This document shows positions 32,952 to 42,588 of a DNA stretch of 64,000 bases, one piece after another. The translations under genes were made by a program, and so were the position numbers. The DNA is taken from NCBI GenBank assembly GCA_001917135.1, contig MNTT01000014.1, forward strand, positions 1-64,000. Reading direction: 5' to 3'. The notes under the pieces are model-generated. The model saw only the letters and a list, made by a program, of their open reading frames with translations, had not been told where the DNA came from and did not search any database. This DNA comes from Acetobacter sp. 46_36 (GTDB lineage: Bacteria; Pseudomonadota; Alphaproteobacteria; RF32; CAG-239). Position 1 is the stretch's first letter, and each line of letters starts with the position of its first letter.

Positions 32952-33506
32952 ATGACATCCGGATTGCAAACAGCCGTAAATGAAACAACTGCCGGAATAG
33001 CCGGGCATGAAGAACTTTTCTATCAAAGCGCTGAGTTTTGGGTTGCCGTTGCTTTCGTCGTAATCATCGCTTTGCTGTTTCGCCCGGTAACAAAAGTTAT
33101 TTCCGGTATGATTGCAAAACGGATAATCAGAATACGGAAAGAACTGCAGGATGCCGAAAATTTAAAACTGCAGGCACAAAAGCTGTATGCGGAATATGAA
33201 CGCAAATTTATGAACACAGATACCGAAGTTGCAGGAATTGTCAAAGAGCGTGAAGCTGTTATTGAGGAAACGAAAGAAGCAAAACTTCGGGAATTAAACA
33301 TTTTTCTGCAAAGAAAGCAAAACGAGGTCGACAGCCGGATAGAGCAGGCTTTTGACCAGGCTGGCAACGAAATAAATGCTATGGTCGGAGCCAGAACTGC
33401 TGAAATATTAAAATCGGTTATTAGCTCAAAATTAACCAAATCCGATTATAATCGTCTTATAGAAAATTCAATAAATAATATTAAAGACGTAACGTTGGCC
33501 GAATAA
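32952..33506 (+). CDS. atpF: F0F1 ATP synthase subunit b
   Basis: This 184-aa protein has a short periplasmic N-terminus, one membrane helix (WVAVAFVVIIALLF) and a long coiled coil ending in a helical tail. With b' it forms the peripheral stalk linking F0 to F1. It is the last gene of the F0 operon; the next gene, a pilus-type ATPase, begins 32 bases on. Confidence 0.9.
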   Translation: MTSGLQTAVNETTAGIAGHEELFYQSAEFWVAVAFVVIIALLFRPVTKVISGMIAKRIIRIRKELQDAENLKLQAQKLYAEYERKFMNTDTEVAGIVKEREAVIEETKEAKLRELNIFLQRKQNEVDSRIEQAFDQAGNEINAMVGARTAEILKSVISSKLTKSDYNRLIENSINNIKDVTLAE

Positions 33507-33537
33507 TTTTCGGCGCGGGATATATGCGGAGAAATTG

Positions 33538-34485
33538 ATGGAGCTTTTACAATACAGCTTTTCGGATTTATATATAAATTCAAATAAAGATTTTTACATT
33601 TCCGATGAAAAATATGCAAACAGCTTAAAAAGGGTAGAACCCAGCGATAAAGAAGAGTTTTGCGACCAGCTGTTTATGATTATGCACCAGACAAGTTCCT
33701 ATTCCATGAATTACAAAGGGACTTTTTTCCGTGTTGAAAATGTCTTAAGCGTAAACGGCGAGTTGTATTGTCTTCGCCGTATGCCGCTGACAATACCGAG
33801 TATCCATAATCTGAGTTTTGACCATCGGTTCGTTCAGTACATGCTGTCATTGTCATCGCAAAGCGGGCTGATAATCTGGGGTGGCGCGACCGGTTCCGGA
33901 AAAACAACGTCAATTTCAAGCTTGCTGGCTGAATATTTGAATCTCGAAGGCGGTTTTGCCTATACGATTGAAGACCCGGCTGAAATGCCGTTGGAAGGAG
34001 AATATCAGTCTTTTAACGGCTCAATCGGTTTCTGTAAACAAACTGAAGTCCAAAATGATAACTGGCGTGATCCTCTGAAATCGGCATTGCGCTCCAAGCC
34101 GCGCTATATTTTAATCGGAGAAATCAGAACGCCTGATGCCGCGTGTGAATGTCTGCGCGCCTCGATTTCCGGGCATTTGGTATTGACGACGATACATGCG
34201 AGCTCTATCACTGATGCTCTCAGCTCACTCGTAAAGTATGCCAGTTTCAGTATGAGTGAAAGCTCTGCCTTTGATATTTTGTCCCGAGGGATTTTAGCAG
34301 TCGTTAAACAGGATTTGGTCGGAACGGAAAATCATCGTAAACCTCACATTGAAACTCTTTTTGCTAACCCGGATTTAAATAAAGGCTGCTCTGTTCGCTC
34401 AATTATCCGCAGCGGCAAACTCAATCTGGCGACGTCCATTGAAATGCAGGCAGCACGCATTGCCCAGTCATTGCCTGTCTTTTGA
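33538..34485 (+). CDS. PilT/DotB-like secretion ATPase
   Basis: This 315-aa VirB11/PilT superfamily ATPase has Walker A WGGATGSGKTTSI (near 115-127), the Asp box IEDPAEMPLEG, Walker B PRYILIGEIRT and the His box SGHLVLTTIHASS. The ATG at 33538 has GGAGA upstream. It faces the minus-strand pil operon and is probably the retraction or disassembly ATPase for that pilus. A DotB-like or VirB11-like role in the nearby VirB system is possible, since no VirB11 is in view. Its location directly behind atpF makes co-transcription with the ATP synthase genes likely (no terminator seen). Confidence 0.8.
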   Translation: MELLQYSFSDLYINSNKDFYISDEKYANSLKRVEPSDKEEFCDQLFMIMHQTSSYSMNYKGTFFRVENVLSVNGELYCLRRMPLTIPSIHNLSFDHRFVQYMLSLSSQSGLIIWGGATGSGKTTSISSLLAEYLNLEGGFAYTIEDPAEMPLEGEYQSFNGSIGFCKQTEVQNDNWRDPLKSALRSKPRYILIGEIRTPDAACECLRASISGHLVLTTIHASSITDALSSLVKYASFSMSESSAFDILSRGILAVVKQDLVGTENHRKPHIETLFANPDLNKGCSVRSIIRSGKLNLATSIEMQAARIAQSLPVF

Positions 34486-34595
34486 TATTTTGCATTTCAG
34501 GCGACTTATTTCGTTCGCATTGCGATAATTTAAACTATTTTCGTTTATGCCGGTATGCTTATATAGCGGTGCAATAATTTACAATACTGTTGGTG

Positions 34596-35264
34596 TTACT
34601 TTATTGACCAGACTACGGTATTTCCCGTATCTGCGCAAAAACTCTTGCTGGCGTATTTTTTTACCGGCAGAGGGTTTTCTCCGCCCCAGCTGAACAGATA
34701 TGTTCCGGAAGAATTGACTATTGTGATTTGTTCCACAACGACAAGTTCTTCCTCAGATAATATGCGTTCAGCGTAAGATATACACTGTGCCTTGTTTAAG
34801 CCCGGAGCAACAATGTCAAAAGTTGAAACACGGGGCATAACGGTTTCGGCTTTTTCTCCCGAACCAACCAAAACATTTAGCCCTCCGTCAAGAATAATTT
34901 TATTTCCGTGTATATATCGTTGAGATAAGACGTTGTTTGCAATAAGATACTTTGTGGAAAGTCCCCAGTAATCTGGTTTATCGGCATAATACGACCGAAT
35001 TTCTTTTGAAAGTTCAAAAATGTCTTTCATATTTTGTTCAATTTTTTTCTGTGAAGTCGAACAGGCATAAAACCCCGCAACAATAATTACCGCAGGAATA
35101 AGCGCCTTAAGTACGGCTTCACGATGATTGTTCACAAAAACTGTTACTGTTGAAGTTTTATGGACAATTTCCTCCCTGAACCTAAGAAAAATATCAGTGC
35201 TCTGAATTTTGATATTTTTCAGTCGGGACATAATATTATCAAAATTGTCCTTATAAAACGCCAT
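34596..35264 (-). CDS. PilS-fold type IVb pilin-like protein without a prepilin leader
   Basis: This 222-aa protein has a 48-residue cytoplasmic N-terminus, one membrane helix (ALIPAVIIVAGFYA, near 54-67) and a periplasmic domain. The domain carries type IVb pilin marks: helix IEQNMKDIFELSKEIRSYY, DYWGLSTKYLIANNVL, GLNVLVG, then FDIVAPGLNKAQCISYAE and a C-terminal second cysteine before ADTGNTVVWS. The two cysteines bracket the D-region as in PilS/TcpA. A class III leader (G before the hydrophobic helix, Glu5) is missing, so it is not obviously processed by a prepilin peptidase, and no such peptidase gene is in view. It may be a minor pilin, an anchor or an assembly base for another pilin. 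Last gene of the pil operon. Confidence 0.7.
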   Translation of the reverse strand: MAFYKDNFDNIMSRLKNIKIQSTDIFLRFREEIVHKTSTVTVFVNNHREAVLKALIPAVIIVAGFYACSTSQKKIEQNMKDIFELSKEIRSYYADKPDYWGLSTKYLIANNVLSQRYIHGNKIILDGGLNVLVGSGEKAETVMPRVSTFDIVAPGLNKAQCISYAERILSEEELVVVEQITIVNSSGTYLFSWGGENPLPVKKYASKSFCADTGNTVVWSIK

Positions 35265-35298
35265 TGCCGCTTATTCCTGTTTCATTACCTCGGTCTTA

Positions 35299-36420
35299 TT
35301 ATCCCATAGCACTGGTAATCTGGTCTTGCATTTCAAATACGCCAAATACCGCCCATGCAATAATGCCGGAAATTGCAAACATTGCCACCATGTTCAAAAT
35401 AGATGCTTTTTGTTCGACAGCCTCAGCCGATTCGTCCAACCAGTCATTGGCAAGTCTGTCCAGAGCCTCTTCAAAGTTATCCAATTCGGCATAAATACGC
35501 AGGTCGGCAACAATCTCTTTATCCGGGAAATTTAATTTGGATTTGGATAATGCTTGTCCCAAGTTATCGCCGTTTTTAATAAAATCCATTGCCCGGTCAA
35601 TTCGTTCGCGCAAATAACGGTTTGAATCTTTTCTTAAAGATGTCAGTGCCACGGAAATCGGCACCCCGCCTTTAATCAACGCAGAAAGAGACAACAGCCA
35701 GGTAATTCCCATAAACATCTTGTACAAAGACCACGGAGGACAGTCGTCAATGGCTTTGCGCGTCGGGCCGGTCCAAATGCCGATTGTTGTATAAATCAAC
35801 GTAAATAAAGCCGGGAAAAAAGCAAATGCCAATGCCCAGTTTTTCTGAATCCATAAAGATACGGCAACCAAGTCTTTCGCCGTTCCCGTCCATCGTGCAT
35901 TCGGCGCGGCATCCATCATCGGCGGAACCATGTATGCGCCGATAGCATAAATAACCAATACGGACATGAGTAACAGAAAAGACGGATAAGCAATCGCCCC
36001 GATAATAGGCTTTAACATCTTTTCCGTGCCTTCGGCAACTTTAATCAAGTTCAATAAAGCGCTTTCAAGGTCAGACATATCGCCTACGGAAAGCATCAGA
36101 CGTTCTCGGCTCGGAGCCCAACCTTTCAGCGCATCGGAAAAAGCATAACCATTCTGTAAGGATTTGCCCCACGATGCAATTGCAATAGCCATAGGCTCCC
36201 CCGGATGCTTTCCGTTGTCCGTAATGCTGTCGTACATAATATCAAGGGCATTCATCAATGAAAAACGGTTTCTTAATAATGAAGCAAGCTTTTTATATAC
36301 TTTCAATCGAGCTTTGCTGGCCATTCCAACTCTGAACTGGGCAAAAGAAACCTCCAGCGCACCCAGAGATTTCATCGCTTTATTAAAAGAACCGTTGCTT
36401 GTCTCCTCTTTTTTAGCCAT
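35299..36420 (-). CDS. pilR: PilR/GspF-type inner membrane pilus assembly protein
   Basis: This 373-aa polytopic platform protein has two T2SS-F domains: YKKLASLLRNRFSLMNALDI (near 44-63) and SALIKGGVPISVALTSL (near 255). Membrane helices lie around 160-180, 205-230 and the C-terminus. The GspF/PilC/PilR family couples the assembly ATPase to pilus growth. It lies directly after the pilQ-like ATPase, as in R64. AGAGG precedes the ATG at 36420. The first residues (MAKKEETSNGSFNK) are a charged extension. Confidence 0.85.
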   Translation of the reverse strand: MAKKEETSNGSFNKAMKSLGALEVSFAQFRVGMASKARLKVYKKLASLLRNRFSLMNALDIMYDSITDNGKHPGEPMAIAIASWGKSLQNGYAFSDALKGWAPSRERLMLSVGDMSDLESALLNLIKVAEGTEKMLKPIIGAIAYPSFLLLMSVLVIYAIGAYMVPPMMDAAPNARWTGTAKDLVAVSLWIQKNWALAFAFFPALFTLIYTTIGIWTGPTRKAIDDCPPWSLYKMFMGITWLLSLSALIKGGVPISVALTSLRKDSNRYLRERIDRAMDFIKNGDNLGQALSKSKLNFPDKEIVADLRIYAELDNFEEALDRLANDWLDESAEAVEQKASILNMVAMFAISGIIAWAVFGVFEMQDQITSAMG

Positions 36421-36431
36421 AGGTCGTACCT

Positions 36432-38096
36432 CTAGTATACCGGACGTTGGTCAATCAAACCGCACCAGCGTTCGACTTCGTCCATATCAATCTGTCCTTT
36501 AATCATTCTTTCAATAGCTGCGTCTTTCAACGGTCGCCCGTTTAACTCGCTGACCCAGTAGTCGATGGCTTTGGCGGTTTCATTGTCAATCATCAGGCGC
36601 AGAAAACGTGAATCCGGCAAAATAATTTCGTCAACAGCCATTCTGCCTTTAAATCCTTTATATCCGCAGGCTTTACAGCCCGGACCGCTGACATAAACGT
36701 TTTCAATGCCATAATCGCCCAGAGCATTACGTAATCGCTCAAACTCGGGTGTTCCTTCTTTCGTCTTGATAGATTGCCTGCAATTGGGACACAGTTTACG
36801 GAACAAACGTTGAGATACCAACCCCTTTACCAATTCAGGGTCGTTTAACAAATACGGTTGAATTCCCATATCGCGCAAACGCGTAACAATTGCCGGCGCA
36901 GAGTTGGCGTGAAGCGTTGTCCACACGCCGTGGCCGGAAAGGGCGCCTTTAAAAGTCAATTCTGCCGTAGACAAAGAACGCGTTTCACCAACCAGAATAA
37001 CATCAGGGTCGGAACGAAGTGCCGCAGACAAAGCTTTTGTAAATTGTTCGTTTTTCTCTTCTTCGGTGTTGGCATTCGTAACCGGCATTTGCCGTGCGCC
37101 CGGAATAGGATACTCTGGCGGATCCTCCACCGTCAACAGGTTAATCTGATAGTTTTTTTCCTGTAATAGCTTAATCAGATTTCGTTGTAAGGTTGTTGAT
37201 TTGCCGGAACCGGTCGGTCCAGCTACAACATTCAGGCCTACCGCCATACTGCGCATTTTATAAAATAAATCTTCTTCGTATTTGCCTAAGCCGAGTGAGC
37301 GCAAATCCGAACTTCCTTCCGGATTGTCATCGGCATATAGCAAACGCATAACCAGATATTGCGAACCAAACGCAATAGGGTTAAATTGCAAACGAATAGC
37401 CAAAACGTTATGCGGCAGCATCAATTTGCCTTTAGAACCGCGCAAAGGTGTCGAACCAAGTTTTTGTGCGCCTTGAAATTCATTTTGCGAGTAGTTGGAG
37501 TCCGAAATATCCGCTGACGCAAAAACCGAACGGACAAATGCTTCTCCCCATTCGCCGCCATATTCGTTCTGTTTAACCATAATGCCGTTTTCACGAAACA
37601 ATACCGTCGACGAAGAACCAACAACAACGTGTACGTCGGATACTTTCTTTTGCGATGCACGTTGGATAATATTGATGAAATCGATTTGCATCTGCATATC
37701 TTCGGCTTCTTCTGCAGATACATCAACAGTACCTGCACCGCGTTCTGCATATGCATAAATTGCCGCAATTTCATTTAGGGTAACATAGCGCGGCGCTTTA
37801 ATCGGAATTTTTCTTCTTTTAACATTTGCTTCAAAGTTATATACCGCGCCGTCAAAACGGTTGTCTTTCGATACCAGATAAGTCCCGTCAGAAAACAAAG
37901 CTAATAAGCGGCGCGTTTCATTGGATATCGCAAATTCAGAACCATTAACCGTCAGCAATTTGTTATTATTTGCAAACAGCTGGTCAAATAAATTAACTTT
38001 TTTGACCTGAGAAGCTCCGGAATCTTCTTCTTCAAAATTCGATTCCGCAGTTTTCTTCTCAAGTTCTTTTTCGTCTTTTTTTACTTCTTCCGCCAT
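36432..38096 (-). CDS. pilQ: PilQ/GspE-type pilus assembly ATPase
   Basis: This 554-aa ATPase has Walker A VVAGPTGSGKSTTLQRN (near 285-300), Asp box VEDPPEYPIPGA, Walker B PDVILVGETRS and His box LSGHGVWTTLHAN. A C-terminal zinc-type cysteine pair of pairs (CPNCRQ, CKACGY) is also seen. It powers pilus extension (R64 PilQ / TcpT type). ATG 38096 (MAEEVKKDEK) is chosen; a TTG two codons upstream is possible. It is followed by pilR at 12 bases. Confidence 0.88.
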   Translation of the reverse strand: MAEEVKKDEKELEKKTAESNFEEEDSGASQVKKVNLFDQLFANNNKLLTVNGSEFAISNETRRLLALFSDGTYLVSKDNRFDGAVYNFEANVKRRKIPIKAPRYVTLNEIAAIYAYAERGAGTVDVSAEEAEDMQMQIDFINIIQRASQKKVSDVHVVVGSSSTVLFRENGIMVKQNEYGGEWGEAFVRSVFASADISDSNYSQNEFQGAQKLGSTPLRGSKGKLMLPHNVLAIRLQFNPIAFGSQYLVMRLLYADDNPEGSSDLRSLGLGKYEEDLFYKMRSMAVGLNVVAGPTGSGKSTTLQRNLIKLLQEKNYQINLLTVEDPPEYPIPGARQMPVTNANTEEEKNEQFTKALSAALRSDPDVILVGETRSLSTAELTFKGALSGHGVWTTLHANSAPAIVTRLRDMGIQPYLLNDPELVKGLVSQRLFRKLCPNCRQSIKTKEGTPEFERLRNALGDYGIENVYVSGPGCKACGYKGFKGRMAVDEIILPDSRFLRLMIDNETAKAIDYWVSELNGRPLKDAAIERMIKGQIDMDEVERWCGLIDQRPVY

Positions 38097-38139
38097 TTTC
38101 AAATATCCATAAACAATAATTCAATACGGTGTCAGAGGC

Positions 38140-39705
38140 TTATTTTTTGCTCTTTTCATCAGTCAGCCCCAAGGTTGGGACATAACCATCAATGCTTCTG
38201 CCGACATATAAATAGTCATCGCTGCCATCTCTGCTGAATTTTGCATAATCAGAGCCTATTTCGCTGAGAATATGTCCGGACGGGAGAGGTGAGCCGACCT
38301 TTAATGACAAAGGCTGTCCGTCAATATCAATAACATCAACAGTCATATTTCCTGCTCTTCCGCTGATGCCGAGAATGGCATATTTTGAACTCAGCTTTTC
38401 GGGAGCCTCTTCCTCAGTCGGCTCTTCCGTTTCGGAACTGATTGCAGAAGTAGCCGCGGCATTGGCGGCAAGCACGGCAGCATTTGCGGCATTTTTATCC
38501 TTTAATTCCTCAATTGATTGCGACTTCAGATAAAGGCTGTTCTTGGCATTTTTTATAATTTGTGCATCAGCCTCAACCCTTTTGCGCAGTTGTTCGTTTC
38601 TTGCTTTCAAATTTTTGACGATTCGCTCAAAATTAGCTCGTGCTGCTTCTGCAACCTGAATATTTTTTGCCGAAGCTTCCAAAACTTTATTGATCCTCTG
38701 CTTAAAAAGTTCAATAAGTTCTTTCTTTTCTTCCTCCATCGCAGAAATCTGCGCATAAAGGTTTTCTTTCTCTTTCAGCCATTCCTGTTGGTTGACCAGC
38801 ATTTGGTTCATATAGGCGTTCAGCAGCTTTCTTTGCTTCAAAACCTCAAACAGCTGTTCTTTGTCCAGCAATGCCTGCTTTTCCTGAAGAACCTGTGCTT
38901 CAATCTTTTTTTGTCGTTCCAAGTCCTGAAGGCGCTGTTCTTCTTTTTGGCGGGCAAGATCATCAATATTCTTTTGCCGTATAGCCTTTTGTGCTTCAAT
39001 TTCATTGCGGATTTTTTCCCGCCGCAATTCAAGCGTTAACAATGTCGTACTTTTTTCAATTTCAGACATTTGGGAAAACAAATCGCTGTCCATTTGCGAC
39101 AATACACTGTTTCCCAAAGCTTCAACCGGATTTGCTTTATATTGGATATCTTTCGGCAAATCGGCATCGTTGATAGATGCTCCTCCAGTCTTGGACACTG
39201 GCGCTGCATTATTGGCATTCTGCTGGGTCGGGGCATTAATTGACTTCATTTTCAGGTCAAAATTAAAATCTTCTTTTGCCTGTGCCTGATTTTGCTGAGG
39301 CAAAGGAGCCTGCACTGCTGGCTGTGCAGCAGAAGTATTTTTTGCCGCAGAAGAAACGGCAGCGTTATTTTGTGCTGGAGAAACAGGCGCATTTGCATCG
39401 GAATTGCCGGAAACTTTTGCATCTGCCGTATTTCCGGCGGCAGAAACTGAATTGTTTTGTCCGGCAGAACCGGCTTGTACGGCGGTATTTGCAACAGCTT
39501 TGGCTCTGGACGGGGAAACCAGTGCATTGGCGGGCTTATTCTGTTCAGACACGGCTTTAGCCGTTTCCTGATTGGAAACGTTGATAGGCAGGTTGGCTTC
39601 GTTAATCGAAGCAACGGCCGCATCTACGGTGTGTACCTGCGCAGCACTTGCAAAAGCTATTGACACTGCCAGCCCTAAAAATCTGTTTTTGCTTTTACTG
39701 AACAT
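38140..39705 (-). CDS. pilP: PilP-like protein with a large coiled-coil extension
   Basis: This 521-aa exported protein has a signal peptide (MFSKSKNRFLGLAVSIAFAS, cut near AQVHTVDAA). A long Ala/Asn/Gln-rich low-complexity region (about 40-190), a coiled coil (about 225-395) and a C-terminal PilP domain follow (YAILGISGRAGNMTVDVIDI, VGSPLPSGHILSEIG). R64 PilP is near 150 aa, so the extra 370 residues are lineage-specific. ATG 39705 has AGGGGA upstream and overlaps pilO by 11 bases. PilP proteins link the secretin to the inner-membrane complex; the coiled coil may span the periplasm. Confidence 0.75.
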   Translation of the reverse strand: MFSKSKNRFLGLAVSIAFASAAQVHTVDAAVASINEANLPINVSNQETAKAVSEQNKPANALVSPSRAKAVANTAVQAGSAGQNNSVSAAGNTADAKVSGNSDANAPVSPAQNNAAVSSAAKNTSAAQPAVQAPLPQQNQAQAKEDFNFDLKMKSINAPTQQNANNAAPVSKTGGASINDADLPKDIQYKANPVEALGNSVLSQMDSDLFSQMSEIEKSTTLLTLELRREKIRNEIEAQKAIRQKNIDDLARQKEEQRLQDLERQKKIEAQVLQEKQALLDKEQLFEVLKQRKLLNAYMNQMLVNQQEWLKEKENLYAQISAMEEEKKELIELFKQRINKVLEASAKNIQVAEAARANFERIVKNLKARNEQLRKRVEADAQIIKNAKNSLYLKSQSIEELKDKNAANAAVLAANAAATSAISSETEEPTEEEAPEKLSSKYAILGISGRAGNMTVDVIDIDGQPLSLKVGSPLPSGHILSEIGSDYAKFSRDGSDDYLYVGRSIDGYVPTLGLTDEKSKK

Positions 39706-40972
39706 AAATTGTCCCCTCATAATTCCATACGCCGTTATTATAACGTATATTATTAACCTTAAGTCCTGAAAATTTTGTTAACATCGGCTTCCAAATTTCG
39801 GGATCATACTTCGAATTAATTCTAAAGTTTAAAAAATTATATACCTTGTTGCCGGCTTTTACTTTTCCGTTAGATAAAGAAATGCTCATATTCAGAGTCT
39901 GAAACAGGTCGTTTATCATATTTCTTAGCTCGGATATCGTTTTTTTCGGAATCGAATTAACCTTCTTAACAGACTGAAACGGCATTGATATCGTAACGGT
40001 ATTGCCCCTGTCGTCTATTGATTTATTGGTAAAGGTCATGCCGGAATAGGATAAAGACATTTCAATCCATGACAATCTTCCGAATTCTCTTTTCCATGAA
40101 GTAACGGCCCCGGACGCCGAACAGGTAACGCCGCCGTTCTTCCATCCCGGAGTCGATATGGCTACCAACGACTGAATGCTGTTACGACAATTGTCCAGCA
40201 GCCAGGTTGTATCAACCATGGATTCCCACGGCGCAGGAACGATTTTTTCCACTTCTTTGACGACTTTTTTCTTAGCCCTTCTGGTAACGACTTTGTTTTC
40301 TTGTGTTTTCGTTGCAAAAAAAGTATTGGCAATAAACATAACAAGCCATGCACCGGCTGCAATAGAAAGGACGACGACAATCGCCAGCTCTGCGCCGCGC
40401 AAGGCGTTAATCTTTTCCAGTTGGACGTCCAAACCTTGCGAAAATACCTCAGAAATGTCTTTCTGTTCGGTTTCGTCGATTCCCCATTCGGCTGGAGCAA
40501 TTTTCTTTGACCAGTCAGGGACAGAAAGCATCGACATAAATTGCTCTTTGGCGTCCTCTTCTTTGACGAACAAAACATCGCCGTCGGACAAAATAACGTC
40601 GTTTCTGACGCAAAGATACCAATAGCCGGCATCCACTTTAAAAACAGCCAAAAGGGAACTTGCATCGCTCATAGACGTAACCGCGGTTACCGCGGCAACG
40701 TTCATTCCTTTCTTAAAGCCCTGGGAAGAAACTGCCAATCCAAGCTGAGGGGATTTGCCGTGCTTGACGCAAAACAAATCTGCCCCGACCAAAACATTTT
40801 CGGCAGCCTCCTTCGCATCAAGAAAAGGGGCATCAACGTTTTGCAGGCTTTCCCAGAAAATGCTTGCAGCATACTGTACGCCGTCAACCGTAAAGCTTGA
40901 CGCCCACTCTTTGCTGTTTTCCCGGGAAGGTTCAGCAGATAAATCTAATGCGCTATCCTCTTCTTCAGCCAC
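39695..40972 (-). CDS. pilO: PilO-like pilus assembly protein
   Basis: This 425-aa protein has the PilO (PAP) pattern of R64. The N-terminal cytoplasmic part contains GLAVSSQGFKKGMNVAAVTA and YLCVRNDVILSDGDVLFVKE. A single helix (AELAIVVVLSIAAGAWLVMFI, near 190-210) and a periplasmic domain with two cysteines follow. It is an inner-membrane part of the pilus alignment complex. It lies between the secretin and pilP, as expected. Confidence 0.8.
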   Translation of the reverse strand: MAEEEDSALDLSAEPSRENSKEWASSFTVDGVQYAASIFWESLQNVDAPFLDAKEAAENVLVGADLFCVKHGKSPQLGLAVSSQGFKKGMNVAAVTAVTSMSDASSLLAVFKVDAGYWYLCVRNDVILSDGDVLFVKEEDAKEQFMSMLSVPDWSKKIAPAEWGIDETEQKDISEVFSQGLDVQLEKINALRGAELAIVVVLSIAAGAWLVMFIANTFFATKTQENKVVTRRAKKKVVKEVEKIVPAPWESMVDTTWLLDNCRNSIQSLVAISTPGWKNGGVTCSASGAVTSWKREFGRLSWIEMSLSYSGMTFTNKSIDDRGNTVTISMPFQSVKKVNSIPKKTISELRNMINDLFQTLNMSISLSNGKVKAGNKVYNFLNFRINSKYDPEIWKPMLTKFSGLKVNNIRYNNGVWNYEGTIYVQ

Positions 40973-40983
40973 GGCTCTCTCCC

Positions 40984-42588
40984 TTAAAATTTCATACGCG
41001 ACTCAGGCATCAACGGTGATTCCAAAACAACCGGGGTCAGCAAGATGACTACAATACTGCGCGTCTTTTCAACTTTTTCATGACCGCCTAAAATATTGTT
41101 GTTGACCGGTCCCAAACCTGCCTTGTCGCTGGATGTTTCAACTCTTTCATAACCGGAAAGGACTAACGTTTCGCCGGATTTTAGGGCGACTTCCTGCGAA
41201 AATCCTCGTTCTTCAATAATCGGGTTTTGAATGTATCCGGATTCTTCAGAACTGTCGAGGTTGACGTTTTCCAAATCAAGCAAATCAGAAAGGTTCAGGC
41301 TGAACAGCATCATCAACCGGCCGTGATCCATAATTCTCGGCAAAACATCAAGCGTGAAACCGGTTTCAATTTCTTCCGTTTCAACCGTAACGTCATAACT
41401 GGCTTCGCCGCCGACGGTACCATTGTTCGTTTTGGTATATTCAGAAATATAATTCTGCGTTTTAACTACCTGAATTGGTGCCGGCTTGTTGTTCATTGTC
41501 GTAACCGTGCCGCTTGTAACCAGCGTTGTTACGCCCTGTGTTGACAATGCCTGAATAGCGGCATTGACAGTAACGTCGCCGCTTAAAATCTTCATTGACA
41601 TACCGCTGTTTCCGTCAACCAGCCCTGTAGGACCGAAGTTGTTGTCACCCAGCGTAATGTTGCCGCCGGAAGCCGTTCTGTCCTTAAATGCGGCATCCAA
41701 ATCAAAGCCGAATCCTCTCGATTCGTCAACCTCAACCTGCAACACTTTGACGCTGATGGCAACTTGGCGGGACAATCTTATATTCTGTTCATTAACAAAT
41801 TTTGAAACCTTTTTGATTTCAGTCGGCGTTGCCGTAATCGTCAATGTACCGTTCATCGGATCCGTAACTAGGCTGGAACCTGCGCCAAGCATTGATTTTA
41901 CGGCCGTAACGATATTCGCCCACAAGTCAATGTTTGAAATGCCGCTGGTAATGCTGCCGCCGCCCGAAGAACTGCTGACGCTGGAAGTCATAGACGGTTT
42001 TGTCGGCAGCGTATAGAGCGTAAACGTTTTAGTGGTATATTTGTAAATATATATCTCTCCGTGTTCATATTTCCACCAAACGCCGAAATGAGAGCAGACT
42101 TCATCCAGCAATCCGCTTAAGGAGCCTTTGTAGGAAACAAGCATTCTTGATGTGTCAGACCATTTTGAGCCGACTTTTGATACCGTCGGAGCATTCTTGT
42201 CTGCGGCAGCTTTAGCCGCGCCTTCAATTTGCGGAGCAAACCTGATTTTAATTGATGTAATCTGGCTGATCATATTGCCGATTTCATATAATGTTATAGG
42301 ACGGTTGCTGACCAGAGTAACACCGTCAGCAGTTTCCAGATAACCGGGCAGAGGTTTGTCGCCTTCATATTCTATCTCGCTCGTATCACCCAGCCAAATA
42401 TCGTCTTTAATACGGATAACATCTGTATCGGCAACTGTTTGCGGAGCTTTTGCATCTTCTTTATATTTTATAGTTGCGTCCACATCTCTTTCTATTGCTG
42501 CATCATAGTCGGTCGGCAGAGAACAAGAGGCTACGCCCATAAGCAAAATGCCGGCAAATCCTGTCAAATATTTTCTGTTAGTATGCAT
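40984..42588 (-). CDS. pilN: PilN-type lipoprotein secretin
   Basis: This 534-aa outer-membrane secretin of the type IVb/R64 class has a lipobox in GILLMGVASCSLPTD, so it is anchored as a lipoprotein. N-domain segments precede the secretin core with VQALSTQGVTTLVTSGTVTT-like residues (from IQALSTQG). The C-terminal ring region reads ETGFTLDVLPRIMDHGRLMM and SQEVALKSGETLVLSGYE. The second ATG (42588) has GGAG at the right spacing, the first is too close. It overlaps the PilL-like gene by 11 bases. It forms the channel for the pilus. Confidence 0.88.
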   Translation of the reverse strand: MHTNRKYLTGFAGILLMGVASCSLPTDYDAAIERDVDATIKYKEDAKAPQTVADTDVIRIKDDIWLGDTSEIEYEGDKPLPGYLETADGVTLVSNRPITLYEIGNMISQITSIKIRFAPQIEGAAKAAADKNAPTVSKVGSKWSDTSRMLVSYKGSLSGLLDEVCSHFGVWWKYEHGEIYIYKYTTKTFTLYTLPTKPSMTSSVSSSSGGGSITSGISNIDLWANIVTAVKSMLGAGSSLVTDPMNGTLTITATPTEIKKVSKFVNEQNIRLSRQVAISVKVLQVEVDESRGFGFDLDAAFKDRTASGGNITLGDNNFGPTGLVDGNSGMSMKILSGDVTVNAAIQALSTQGVTTLVTSGTVTTMNNKPAPIQVVKTQNYISEYTKTNNGTVGGEASYDVTVETEEIETGFTLDVLPRIMDHGRLMMLFSLNLSDLLDLENVNLDSSEESGYIQNPIIEERGFSQEVALKSGETLVLSGYERVETSSDKAGLGPVNNNILGGHEKVEKTRSIVVILLTPVVLESPLMPESRMKF

